Shown here piece by piece: positions 54,362 to 62,724 of a stretch of DNA of 64,000 nucleotides. The notes beneath the pieces were generated by a model. That model was given only the letters and a program-made list of their open reading frames with translations, was not told the origin of the DNA and did not search any database. Numbering within the stretch: the first letter of the stretch is position 1; the number at the start of each line of letters is the position of its first letter. This stretch comes from Geobacter sp. Its GTDB lineage: Bacteria; Desulfobacterota; Desulfuromonadia; Geobacterales; DSM-12255. The translations under genes and the position numbers were made by a program. The stretch covers positions 124,001 to 188,000 of the forward strand of contig WKKR01000005.1 of the NCBI GenBank assembly GCA_009684525.1, in the 5' to 3' direction.

Positions 54362-57300
54362 ATGGCAAACAGTACGGGAACGGATAACGGCGGCAAGGTT
54401 GCCCGCAGGATTCCATGGCGCATTCCGCTTGCGCTGGCGGTGCTTCTCGCCCTCGTTGCCATCTCCCTCAAGGTCTACCTCTCCACCCCCCTGGCAGCAT
54501 CCCATCTCTCGCGGCTTATCACCTCGGTCCTGCACCAGCCGGCACGGGTGACCGGCCTGCACCTCTCCGGCACCACCCTCACCTTCACAGGGGTCACCCT
54601 GGCCAACCCGCCCGGCTTCGCCGCCGGTAACCTGGCTTCCGTGGAGAAGCTCACCGTTTCACCCCGCTTAAGCTCCCTGGCAACGGCAAAACGGAGCTTT
54701 CGCCTCATCTCCCTGGAAGGGGTCCGGCTCCATCTCCTGAAAAACAGCGCCGGCGACTGGAATTTCTCCGACCTCCTCCGTCGGTTCGGCAAAAAAAAAT
54801 CCACCGGCAAAACCCTGGCCAAGAAGAAACCCGGCGCGGAGATCATCATCAGCCAGCTGACCCTCAGGGACGGCTCGATCCGGGTGAACGACCGGGAGGT
54901 GAAAGGGATCGGGCTCAAGCTCCATAACCTTGCCACGAAAGGGTCGAGCGATTCCGACCTTGAGCTTACCTTCGAGGACGATGCCGGAGATCCTTTCCGA
55001 CTGACCGGCTCGGCCCGCTTGGGCACCAAACCGACATTCGACCTGACCCTCTCTGCCCCCGCCTTCTCCGTAGGGGGCATGGCCTCCATGCTGCATGCCC
55101 GGATGCCGGCCCGTCTCCAGGGGGGGAAGGGAAGCCTCCGGGCGACCGCCTCGCTGCAAGGGGGCAAACTGCAGATGACAGGCGAACTCGGGATCAGGGA
55201 ACTCTCCCTTGCCATGGGCACCGCACCACTCCCCCTTGCGGCCGACCTCAGCTTCAGCGCTCGCTACAACCCGGCCAAGGACAGGGGGGAGCTGGAGAGA
55301 CTGACCCTGGCACTGAACAACCTGGTCCGGTTGCATGCCTTTGGCAGCGTGGAAGACTTGAGGCATCAGCGCAGGTTCTCCTGCACCTGCAGCTTCGAGC
55401 CGCTCGCTCTTGGCCGGATGGCAACGCTCGTGCCGGCAGGAGCGCCCGGCCGGCTGGAAATCGGCGGCACGCTGGGGGGGGATGGGATCCGGATCTCCGG
55501 CGACGCCGTTCGCGGAATCACCAACCTCTCCGGAAAGGTGACCCTCCGCAACGGCAGGCTGGCACGGGAGAAGCTGCTGCTGGTCGAGGGGCTCGCCGGC
55601 ACGCTCTCCCTCTCCCGGCAGAGGGACCTCTTTCTCGTCTCCGGCAGGTTCGCCACGGCGCCGCACCATGGCCCGGCGCTGCTGCAACGGCTGGATGCGC
55701 CGTTTCGCGTGGCCCTCTCCTCGCGGCTGAAACCGGTCCGAGTGGAGATCCCCTCTTTTGCCGCCGCGATCAACGGGATTCCGGTTACGGGAAGCCTCGG
55801 CTACCGGCCGACCGCACCGCTTCCCCTTTCCGCCTCGCTCCGGATACCCGAAACATCGCTCGCCAATCTCCCCCCGCTTCCCGAATCTCTCAAAATCAGG
55901 CTCTCGGCGGGCACGGTCTCATGCGCCCTCGACGCCAGGGGAGTCGGGCCGCGCGACTTTAGCGCAACCCTTGCGGCAGGGCTGTCAGGCGTCAGGGGTT
56001 CCAGAGGGGAGAAATCCTTTGCCCTGGCAAACGGCCGCATCGACACCCGGCTGACCAGAAAAAGCGGCGTCATCGGCGCCACCGGGGACATCCGTGCTAA
56101 GGCGATCTCCGTCGGCGCGGATCAGGGAAAGGCAAAGCTCGGCTTCCGATACGACGGAAAAACCGTCACCCTGGAAAACGCTGCTTTCGCCCTCGGAAAG
56201 ACGAGCGGTTCCATTGCCCGCCTGACCGCCCTCCTCTCGCAAAAGGAGCGCCTCGGCACGGCAACGAGATACCCCCTGACCCTGGAGATCGGCACGACGG
56301 ATATCCGCGCCGGGAAGGTCGAAGCAAAAGGGGTGACCGGGACCCTGCGCGGCGCCTACCTGGCCGACGGCACCGGTAAATGGCTCGAAGGGGCTGTTGA
56401 AGCCGCCTGCGGTGCGCTCGCCTGGAAGGGGAGCCCCATCGGCTCACCCAGGCTTCGGATGGACCTTTCCCGCACAGCAGCCAACGGCACGGTTGCGGGA
56501 AACGCACTGGGGGGAGAGTTGCGCGGCACCTTTGCCTTTGCCCCCGTTAAGCCGGCCGACGGGACGACCTTCACCCTGGCGCTCACCAGGGCCAGGCTTG
56601 TCGAGCTGGCAAAGCTCGGCGGGAAAACGGGAAAAGTGACCGTCGCCAATGGGCTTTTGGACGCAACCTGCAGCGGCAGCTACTCCCGGAGCAAGGGGCT
56701 TGTCTGCCGCCTTACCGCAGCCGCAGACGGGATAGCCCTTGCCGGTGCGGGGAACAAGAGCATGTTCAGCGGTGCCGGGGCAAGGCTCGCAGCCACCCTG
56801 GCAGGAGACAGGCTCTCTCTGGACGAGGCGCTCTTCAGCGCCGGAGAAGGGGTCAGCCTGAGTGCACGGGGCGAGCTGGAGCACGCCACCTCGCCGGAGC
56901 GGGCAGGGCGATTCACGGTTTCGCTGGCCAGGATCCCGCTCAACAGCCTGATCGACCCGTTCGTCAACGCCCTCCCCCGCGTTCTGCAGGAGGCGACCGT
57001 GGCCGGCGACGTTGCCGCCAACGGAACCGTGACGCTGCGGGGCGCTGCAAAACTCCTGGAGGCGAGCATCCTCCTGGATGGCGTGCAGCTCGACCTTGCG
57101 GCGCAGAAGTTTAACGCAAGCGGGATCAGCGGCAGCATCCCCCTCTCCTTCGAGCTTTCCGGCGCTGTTGCCTCCCCCCCCCTATCCAGCCTCAGCTTCA
57201 GCCGGGCCAACTATCCCCGCCTGCTCGACCTGATGCGGCAGCAGAAGAAAGGGACTGCCAGCGTCACCATCGACAAGGTCGCCTTCGGCCCGCTGGAACT

Positions 57301-57931
57301 CGGGCAGACGCTCGTGCAGATGCAGGCGAAACAGGGCATCACCGAGATCGTTTCCCTGCAGACCTCACTCTACGAAGGAACGATCCTGGGCAAGGGGTAT
57401 CTGGCCATGAACCGGGGCCTGCAGTACAAGGGGGACCTGCTCGTCAACAGCCTGAGCCTGAAACAGCTCTGCAACGTCGTCCCGAAGATCCGGGGCTACC
57501 TTTCCGGCAGGGTGGACGGCATTGTCAGCATCTATGGCGAGGGGAAGGAAACCAGGGGAATGACCGGATTCACCACGCTCTGGGCGCGGGAGGGGAACGG
57601 TGAAAAGATGCTCGTCAGCCGTGAGTTCCTGCAGCGGCTGGCCAACAAGAAGCTGAGCGGGTTCTTCTTTCGCGACGACCGCACCTATGACCGGGCCGAG
57701 ATCAGCGCCACCCTGGAACAGGGGTACCTGACCTTCCAGAACCTGGACATCTCCCACACCAACCTGTTCGGAATCCGCGACCTGAGCGTCTCCGTGGCAC
57801 AAGCCCAGAACCGCATCGCCATGGACAACCTCTTCAACGCCATCAAGGAGGCGGCAACAAGGGGCAAGGCCTCCACGGGAGATACCGGCCCGGCCGCACC
57901 CGCGGTGCAGGAGTTCAAATGGGAGGAATAG
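54362..57931 (+). CDS. AsmA-like / YdbH-type inner-membrane protein
   Basis: 1189 residues: one N-terminal membrane helix (about 21-42), then an entirely periplasmic region of beta-rich repeats (AsmA, residues 45-250; LPS-assembly-like repeats to the end). The C-terminal end (GLRDLSVSVAQAQNRI-like stretch GIRDLSVSVAQAQNRIAM) matches the end of Escherichia coli YdbH as I recall it. AsmA-like proteins form periplasmic grooves that carry phospholipids to the outer membrane. The next gene encodes a YnbE/YdbL-like lipoprotein, the partner expected for YdbH. Ribosome site GGAGAAGAGG. Confidence 0.82.
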   Translation: MANSTGTDNGGKVARRIPWRIPLALAVLLALVAISLKVYLSTPLAASHLSRLITSVLHQPARVTGLHLSGTTLTFTGVTLANPPGFAAGNLASVEKLTVSPRLSSLATAKRSFRLISLEGVRLHLLKNSAGDWNFSDLLRRFGKKKSTGKTLAKKKPGAEIIISQLTLRDGSIRVNDREVKGIGLKLHNLATKGSSDSDLELTFEDDAGDPFRLTGSARLGTKPTFDLTLSAPAFSVGGMASMLHARMPARLQGGKGSLRATASLQGGKLQMTGELGIRELSLAMGTAPLPLAADLSFSARYNPAKDRGELERLTLALNNLVRLHAFGSVEDLRHQRRFSCTCSFEPLALGRMATLVPAGAPGRLEIGGTLGGDGIRISGDAVRGITNLSGKVTLRNGRLAREKLLLVEGLAGTLSLSRQRDLFLVSGRFATAPHHGPALLQRLDAPFRVALSSRLKPVRVEIPSFAAAINGIPVTGSLGYRPTAPLPLSASLRIPETSLANLPPLPESLKIRLSAGTVSCALDARGVGPRDFSATLAAGLSGVRGSRGEKSFALANGRIDTRLTRKSGVIGATGDIRAKAISVGADQGKAKLGFRYDGKTVTLENAAFALGKTSGSIARLTALLSQKERLGTATRYPLTLEIGTTDIRAGKVEAKGVTGTLRGAYLADGTGKWLEGAVEAACGALAWKGSPIGSPRLRMDLSRTAANGTVAGNALGGELRGTFAFAPVKPADGTTFTLALTRARLVELAKLGGKTGKVTVANGLLDATCSGSYSRSKGLVCRLTAAADGIALAGAGNKSMFSGAGARLAATLAGDRLSLDEALFSAGEGVSLSARGELEHATSPERAGRFTVSLARIPLNSLIDPFVNALPRVLQEATVAGDVAANGTVTLRGAAKLLEASILLDGVQLDLAAQKFNASGISGSIPLSFELSGAVASPPLSSLSFSRANYPRLLDLMRQQKKGTASVTIDKVAFGPLELGQTLVQMQAKQGITEIVSLQTSLYEGTILGKGYLAMNRGLQYKGDLLVNSLSLKQLCNVVPKIRGYLSGRVDGIVSIYGEGKETRGMTGFTTLWAREGNGEKMLVSREFLQRLANKKLSGFFFRDDRTYDRAEISATLEQGYLTFQNLDISHTNLFGIRDLSVSVAQAQNRIAMDNLFNAIKEAATRGKASTGDTGPAAPAVQEFKWEE

Positions 57932-58004
57932 CCGGCAGTTGTCAGGGGTGCCAACCCCTCTGGCATGTGGTATAGTGCTTATCACTACCCTTTAGGAGGT
58001 CACT

Positions 58005-58670
58005 ATGAAAACCAGGATCCTCAAGCTGCTGCTGAGCTGCGGTTGCGCCCTGCTCGCTTCCTGCGCCATCATAACCGTCAATGTCTATTTCCCCGAAAAG
58101 GCGGTGAAGGACGCCTACAAATCGGTGGACGAGATGCTCCTGAAAGGGAGCGCCGATAAGCCGGGTGCCGATGTACCCCCCCCAGCCACGGAGCAGACGC
58201 CGCCCGAGACCAAGCCCCAGAGCAGGCTATTGGACCGGCTGCCGCGCCTTGCCCTGGTCGGCGAGGCCCAGGCAGCCGAAAACTACGCGGACGACCTGGC
58301 CGTGGAGCTTGCCAGCATGCCCGAAGTCGACAAGGCATACGATGAGATGAGTAAAATCCTGCCGAAGATCACCGCCCTGCTGGAGAGCGGCGCCATCGGA
58401 CTGACCAACCAGGGGCTGGTCACGGTGCGGGATAAGACCAAGATGACCCCGCAGGACGAGACGTTGATCAAGGCGGAAAACGAAAGCCGCAAGACCGTGG
58501 TGAACGGCATGGCAAAGGCCATCCTGAAACTCAACAAGCAGAAGGAGAGTGCGGAAGCGCTGAACCAGATCAGGGGGAAGGCGGCGGCCACCTATGCAGA
58601 GATCAAGCGGGAGGCGGCCAAACCGGGATGGTGGACCCAACTTCCCAACGGCCGCTGGGTCCAGAAATAG
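58005..58670 (+). CDS. DUF1318 lipoprotein joining YnbE-like and YdbL-like parts
   Basis: 221 residues from the ATG after TAGGAGGTC. Signal peptide with lipobox LLASC (Cys 20). The mature N-terminus (ITVNVYFPEKAVKDAYKSV) resembles the beta strand and tail of YnbE; a linker rich in Pro and Glu follows; residues ~125-221 (GAIGLTNQGLV... to LPNGRWVQK) match YdbL/DUF1318. In E. coli these are separate proteins working with YdbH as a bridge between membranes. Here both are on one chain, next to a YdbH-like gene. Confidence 0.8.
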   Translation: MKTRILKLLLSCGCALLASCAIITVNVYFPEKAVKDAYKSVDEMLLKGSADKPGADVPPPATEQTPPETKPQSRLLDRLPRLALVGEAQAAENYADDLAVELASMPEVDKAYDEMSKILPKITALLESGAIGLTNQGLVTVRDKTKMTPQDETLIKAENESRKTVVNGMAKAILKLNKQKESAEALNQIRGKAAATYAEIKREAAKPGWWTQLPNGRWVQK

Positions 58671-58679
58671 AGGCGCTCA

Positions 58680-58719
58680 AAATGCATATGCCGCCCGGAC
58701 AGCGGCGGCATATGCATTT
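58680..58719. repeat. Perfect 16-bp inverted repeat
   Basis: AAATGCATATGCCGCC / GGCGGCATATGCATTT with an 8-base spacer, 10 bases after the DUF1318 stop. Probably a terminator for that unit, though the T-run is only three bases. Confidence 0.8.
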
Positions 58720-58781
58720 CAACAAGGAATGAAGCAGCTCGTAGCTGCAGCTTAACAGAACTATTAGCATTGTCAAATTAA

Positions 58782-61376
58782 TTATCGATTTTTTTCTGCC
58801 TGGCGCCGCTGGCGGACCAGGGCGGCGAAGTCCTCCGGCGGCAGCGGCCTGCTGAAGAAAAAGCCCTGGACCTCCTGGCAGCCGTAAGCACGCATGAACT
58901 CCAGCTGCTCGATGGTCTCCACCCCCTCTGCCACCACCTCCAGCTTCAGGTTATGCGCCATGGAGATAATGGTCTTTGCGATCACCGCATCGCCCGGCTC
59001 GGTAATGACGCCGGCCACAAAGGAGCGGTCGATCTTGAGGGTATCGATGGGAAAGCGCCGCAGATAGGCAAGGGACGAATAGCCAGTGCCGAAATCGTCC
59101 ACGGCGATCCGCACTCCCATCTCCTTGATGCCTGCCAGCTTGCCCACCGCCTGCTGCACATCCCCCATCAGCATGCTCTCGGTGATCTCCACCTCCAGGA
59201 AATCGGGCAACAGGAAGCTCTCCCGCAATGCCCGCGCTATCATCTCCTCAAGCCCCTGCTGACTGAACTGCCTCCCCGACAGGTTGACCGACACCCGCAG
59301 TCCGCGCAGGCCATCCTCCTGCCAGGCACGGGTCTGGCGACACGCCTCCCGCACTACCCATTCCCCGACCTGGACGATCAGGCCGGTATCCTCCAGGAGC
59401 CCGATGAAGCGGTCCGGACCCACCAGCGGGCCATCAGAAGGCTGCCAGCGGATAAGCGCCTCCATCCCTACCACTGCGCCGTCGTGAGCCCGCACCCTGG
59501 GCTGGTAATGGAGGACGAATTCGCCCCGCTCCAGGGCATGGCGCATCTGCAACTCCAGTTCCAGCCGGTCGTGGACCTTCCGGTTCATCTCGTCGGCAAA
59601 GAACTTGAAACTGTTACGGCCATGTTCCTTGACCAGATACATGGCAATATCGGCATTCTTCAACAGCTTGTCCCCGGTCGTACCGTCGGTGGGAGACATG
59701 CTGATGCCGATGCTGACCGTCACGAACACCTCCTGCCCCTCGACGTCGAACGGCTTCTCGAACTGGCGTTCCAGCCGCTCGGCAACCAGCGCCACCTCTT
59801 CGGTCGTTATGTTGGAAAGAAGGATGACGAATTCGTCCCCCCCGAGCCGGGCAACGGTATTGTATCTCCTGGTCATGGTGGTAAGCCGCCCGGCAACCTG
59901 CTTGAGAAGCGCATCCCCAGCGGCATGACCGAGGGAGTCGTTGACGTACTTGAAGTTGTCGAGATCGAGGAGCAGCACCGCCTGGGGCAGCCCGGTCCGG
60001 TCGCCGAGGGCCAGCAACTGTTCGAGGCGGTCGCGGAGCAGGTTGCGGTTGGGCAGGCCGGTGAGCGAATCGTGGCTGGCCTGGTGCATCAGTTCGGCCT
60101 CGTACCGTTTCCGTTCGGTGATGTCGTGCAGCAGCAGGCAGGCCACCTGCTCCCCCCTGACCGAGGTGCGGCTGGCACAGGCGTCCATGACGGCAATCGA
60201 CCCATCCTGGCACCTGATGCTGATCTCCATCCAGGGAACCTGCTGTTCCTGGGCCAGCCGCTGCATCTGCAGCTCCAGCAGGGTGCAGTCGTCGACCAGG
60301 AAATCGCAGAAAGGCCTGCCGACGAGATCCTTCTTGGGATAGCCCAACAGCTCGGACACGGCGTGGTTCGCATCCAGGACCTTCCGGTCGGTGACGGAAA
60401 CCAGGACAACCCCCTCGGCAGCGTGCTCAACCACCGAGCTGTAGAGATGTTCCGTCTCTTTCCGCCGCAACCGGGATGCCTGCAGCTTGCCCATGAATCG
60501 GAGGCTGACAAAGAGGATAGTCAGGGCCAAAATGATAAACCAGACGATGAAGTAGCCGATGGTCTGCTTCCCCTGCTGCGTGATCTGCCGGGGCAGGTCC
60601 ACGCGAACCACGGCCGCGGGCTGGCCATAAACATCGTTCAGCAGGATATGGCCGACGAGAAGGTCCTCCCCGCGATCGAGATGGATCGAGGCCATAGAGG
60701 TGATCTTCGTCGTACAGGCCAGCAGTTGGTCTTTCCGGGCAGGATCGTCCGTGGGGAGTATCCGCAGGGGGAGGAGGGTCAGTCCGCCGAGCCGGGCAAC
60801 CTCTTCCTGGCCCAGATAACGCCCCATAATGAGAGTGCCGCGGATGGGTCCCTGGTACTGGCTGGTGATGATCGGTCGGGAGGCCACGAGCATCGGCCTG
60901 CCTGAAAGCGTTATCAGCCCGGTTCTGCCGTTTTTCAGGTTATCGTGTCGCAGCAGGCAGCCGCCCGGTGCCAGATGCCGCATCAGGTCTGCCGGTACCG
61001 GAACGGCCCGCCCTTCCTTCAGATCGATGGATCTGGCATAAACGAGTTCGGCCGAGGGGCGTACGAAGGCGATGAGATTGACGCGGAGCCGGATCAGGGT
61101 CTGATCGTCGAGATTGCTGGTGATATAGGACCGGTCGCCGTCGGCAATGAACCGGCAGGTATCGTCCCAACCGGCATAGTCGGCTGTCGAGGCGTCCAGG
61201 TAGCCGAGGTCGTTGTCAATGGCGCTCGTGACCCGCTGCAGGTCCTGCAGGGCCCGCTCTTCCTCCACCCTGACATAGCTGTCCAGGAAGATGAACTTGC
61301 TGCTCACCAGCAGGAACAGCAACACCGCGCAGAGGACCGATGCGACGGTTGCTATGCTCTTGTTCCGCCTCTCCAT
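58782..61376 (-). CDS. CHASE4-PAS-GGDEF-EAL c-di-GMP signalling protein
   Basis: About 864 residues (start at ATG 61376; a GTG 16 codons upstream is possible). Membrane helix near 8-30, periplasmic CHASE4 domain (DYAGWDDTCRFI), second helix near 283-305, PAS with PAC (to ~430), GGDEF with intact RLGGDEF, then EAL with intact EALIRW, NLSGRQ, DDFGTGYSSL and KIDRSFV. Both the cyclase and phosphodiesterase sites look competent, so the protein can make or break c-di-GMP in response to a periplasmic signal. Single gene. Confidence 0.93.
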   Translation of the reverse strand: MERRNKSIATVASVLCAVLLFLLVSSKFIFLDSYVRVEEERALQDLQRVTSAIDNDLGYLDASTADYAGWDDTCRFIADGDRSYITSNLDDQTLIRLRVNLIAFVRPSAELVYARSIDLKEGRAVPVPADLMRHLAPGGCLLRHDNLKNGRTGLITLSGRPMLVASRPIITSQYQGPIRGTLIMGRYLGQEEVARLGGLTLLPLRILPTDDPARKDQLLACTTKITSMASIHLDRGEDLLVGHILLNDVYGQPAAVVRVDLPRQITQQGKQTIGYFIVWFIILALTILFVSLRFMGKLQASRLRRKETEHLYSSVVEHAAEGVVLVSVTDRKVLDANHAVSELLGYPKKDLVGRPFCDFLVDDCTLLELQMQRLAQEQQVPWMEISIRCQDGSIAVMDACASRTSVRGEQVACLLLHDITERKRYEAELMHQASHDSLTGLPNRNLLRDRLEQLLALGDRTGLPQAVLLLDLDNFKYVNDSLGHAAGDALLKQVAGRLTTMTRRYNTVARLGGDEFVILLSNITTEEVALVAERLERQFEKPFDVEGQEVFVTVSIGISMSPTDGTTGDKLLKNADIAMYLVKEHGRNSFKFFADEMNRKVHDRLELELQMRHALERGEFVLHYQPRVRAHDGAVVGMEALIRWQPSDGPLVGPDRFIGLLEDTGLIVQVGEWVVREACRQTRAWQEDGLRGLRVSVNLSGRQFSQQGLEEMIARALRESFLLPDFLEVEITESMLMGDVQQAVGKLAGIKEMGVRIAVDDFGTGYSSLAYLRRFPIDTLKIDRSFVAGVITEPGDAVIAKTIISMAHNLKLEVVAEGVETIEQLEFMRAYGCQEVQGFFFSRPLPPEDFAALVRQRRQAEKNR

Positions 61377-61486
61377 GAACTGCTCGTACCCCTCGCCTTG
61401 CCCGGATCCAGCCTGCTGTACCACGTATCCATATCGACGTGGTGCGGTGGAACTTCACCGTTTCAAACTATTTTGTAATGAATTCC

Positions 61487-62062
61487 TCATCCTTCTTTCT
61501 GAAAGATCAGGCGGGCAGAGGGAGATGACGCCTGGGGAGACTCGGAAGCGTGCAGGATGGAACCTGGCAGGGAGCAAAAGAGCTGTTCCAGCTCTCCCTG
61601 TTGGAGGAGAAAGCTCCGGTTGGTGGTTGGCGGGGCAAGGGGGCCATCCAGCAGGGTCTCGACCAGGACGATGCCGCCGGGGGAAAGGGCCTCGACCATG
61701 ACGGGAAACAGGCCGCGCAAGAGGAAGTTGATGTTGACGATCAGGTCGAAGGGGCCGGCAAACGTCCTCTTTTCCAGGTCTGTCCGGCGGAACCGGATGG
61801 TGAGCCCTTCGCTGCGAGCGCGCCGGCGGGCCTTTGCCAGCCCCTGCTCGGAGATGTCCAGCCCGGTGACCAGGAAACCGCTTTGGGCCAGGAAGATGCT
61901 GTTGCGTCCCTCGCCGCAGGCGATATCCAGTGCACGCCGGCCGGGGCAGCGGCTTTTCAGCAGGTCGATGCTCTCCGCCAGGAAGGTGGACGGCCCAGTC
62001 CCGAGCAGGAAGCCTGCGCCGGCATAGCGTTCATTCCATTTCCTCCGGTCGGCTTCCATCAT
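61487..62062 (-). CDS. SAM-dependent methyltransferase (TehB/UbiE-like)
   Basis: 191 residues starting at the ATG that overlaps the preceding gene's stop (ATGA). Motif I LDIACGEGRNSIFLAQ and the acidic end of beta 2 (TGLDISEQGL) mark a class I methyltransferase of the thiopurine/tellurite-resistance type. No residue identifies the substrate. Translational coupling to the outer-membrane protein gene suggests one transcript. Confidence 0.85.
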   Translation of the reverse strand: MMEADRRKWNERYAGAGFLLGTGPSTFLAESIDLLKSRCPGRRALDIACGEGRNSIFLAQSGFLVTGLDISEQGLAKARRRARSEGLTIRFRRTDLEKRTFAGPFDLIVNINFLLRGLFPVMVEALSPGGIVLVETLLDGPLAPPTTNRSFLLQQGELEQLFCSLPGSILHASESPQASSPSARLIFQKEG

Positions 62063-62724
62063 TTGAACCTGATGATGAAACGGGTGCCGATCACCTCTTC
62101 CTGCTGGGTCGCACCGGACTTCCACTGTTCTTTCAACAGGTTCTGGTCGTAGAAGAGGTTGAAGTCCACGCGGCGGCCAAGCTTTACCCCCATCTCACCC
62201 GACCAGGTGAGGGTTGAAGTTGGCAGGCGGAAGAGTTCGTAGTCGTGTTTGCCGCTCCCAGAGAGAAAGGTTCCCCCACCGGTTGTCCGGAGATCGGTGA
62301 ATTCATAGTTGTAAAGGGGGATCTTGGTTGCCGCGGAGAGGTAGACGGAGTCGGAGAGATGGAGCGTACCGCCAGCCCGGGCGTGCAGCCGGTGCAGGAC
62401 ATCCTCGTAACCCCGGCCCAGCTCCCGCTGCTGGGTGACGTGGCCGAAGCCGAACTGCGGGGAAAAGAGCACGCTGCCGCCGCTTTTCAGGCCGAGCCCT
62501 GCAGTGGTAAGCACCACGTCCGGCTCGAACACCTGCCTGATGCCATAGGTATCACCCACCCGCAGGCGATCGGCCAGGTTCGGCATGACACCTCCCCATG
62601 CAGGCAGCGCCAGAGGCTCGGTGCTGGCAGGCGGATCGACCTTGTTGGCCGCATGCACCCGCAACGGCGTGCAGAGAATCGCCGCCAACAGAGACATCAG
62701 CATGATGAGCGCACTAACTGCCAC
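62059..62724 (-). CDS. Predicted outer-membrane or periplasmic beta-rich protein, unknown family
   Basis: 221 residues. Signal peptide to about residue 25 (AHA), then a sequence of alternating polar/non-polar strands ending in phenylalanine plus lysine (FIIRFK), as in small outer-membrane barrels. The start is GTG, overlapping the end of the MATE gene by 11 bases. No known family recognised. The context (MATE pump upstream, methyltransferase downstream) does not settle a role. Confidence 0.65.
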   Translation of the reverse strand: MAVSALIMLMSLLAAILCTPLRVHAANKVDPPASTEPLALPAWGGVMPNLADRLRVGDTYGIRQVFEPDVVLTTAGLGLKSGGSVLFSPQFGFGHVTQQRELGRGYEDVLHRLHARAGGTLHLSDSVYLSAATKIPLYNYEFTDLRTTGGGTFLSGSGKHDYELFRLPTSTLTWSGEMGVKLGRRVDFNLFYDQNLLKEQWKSGATQQEEVIGTRFIIRFK

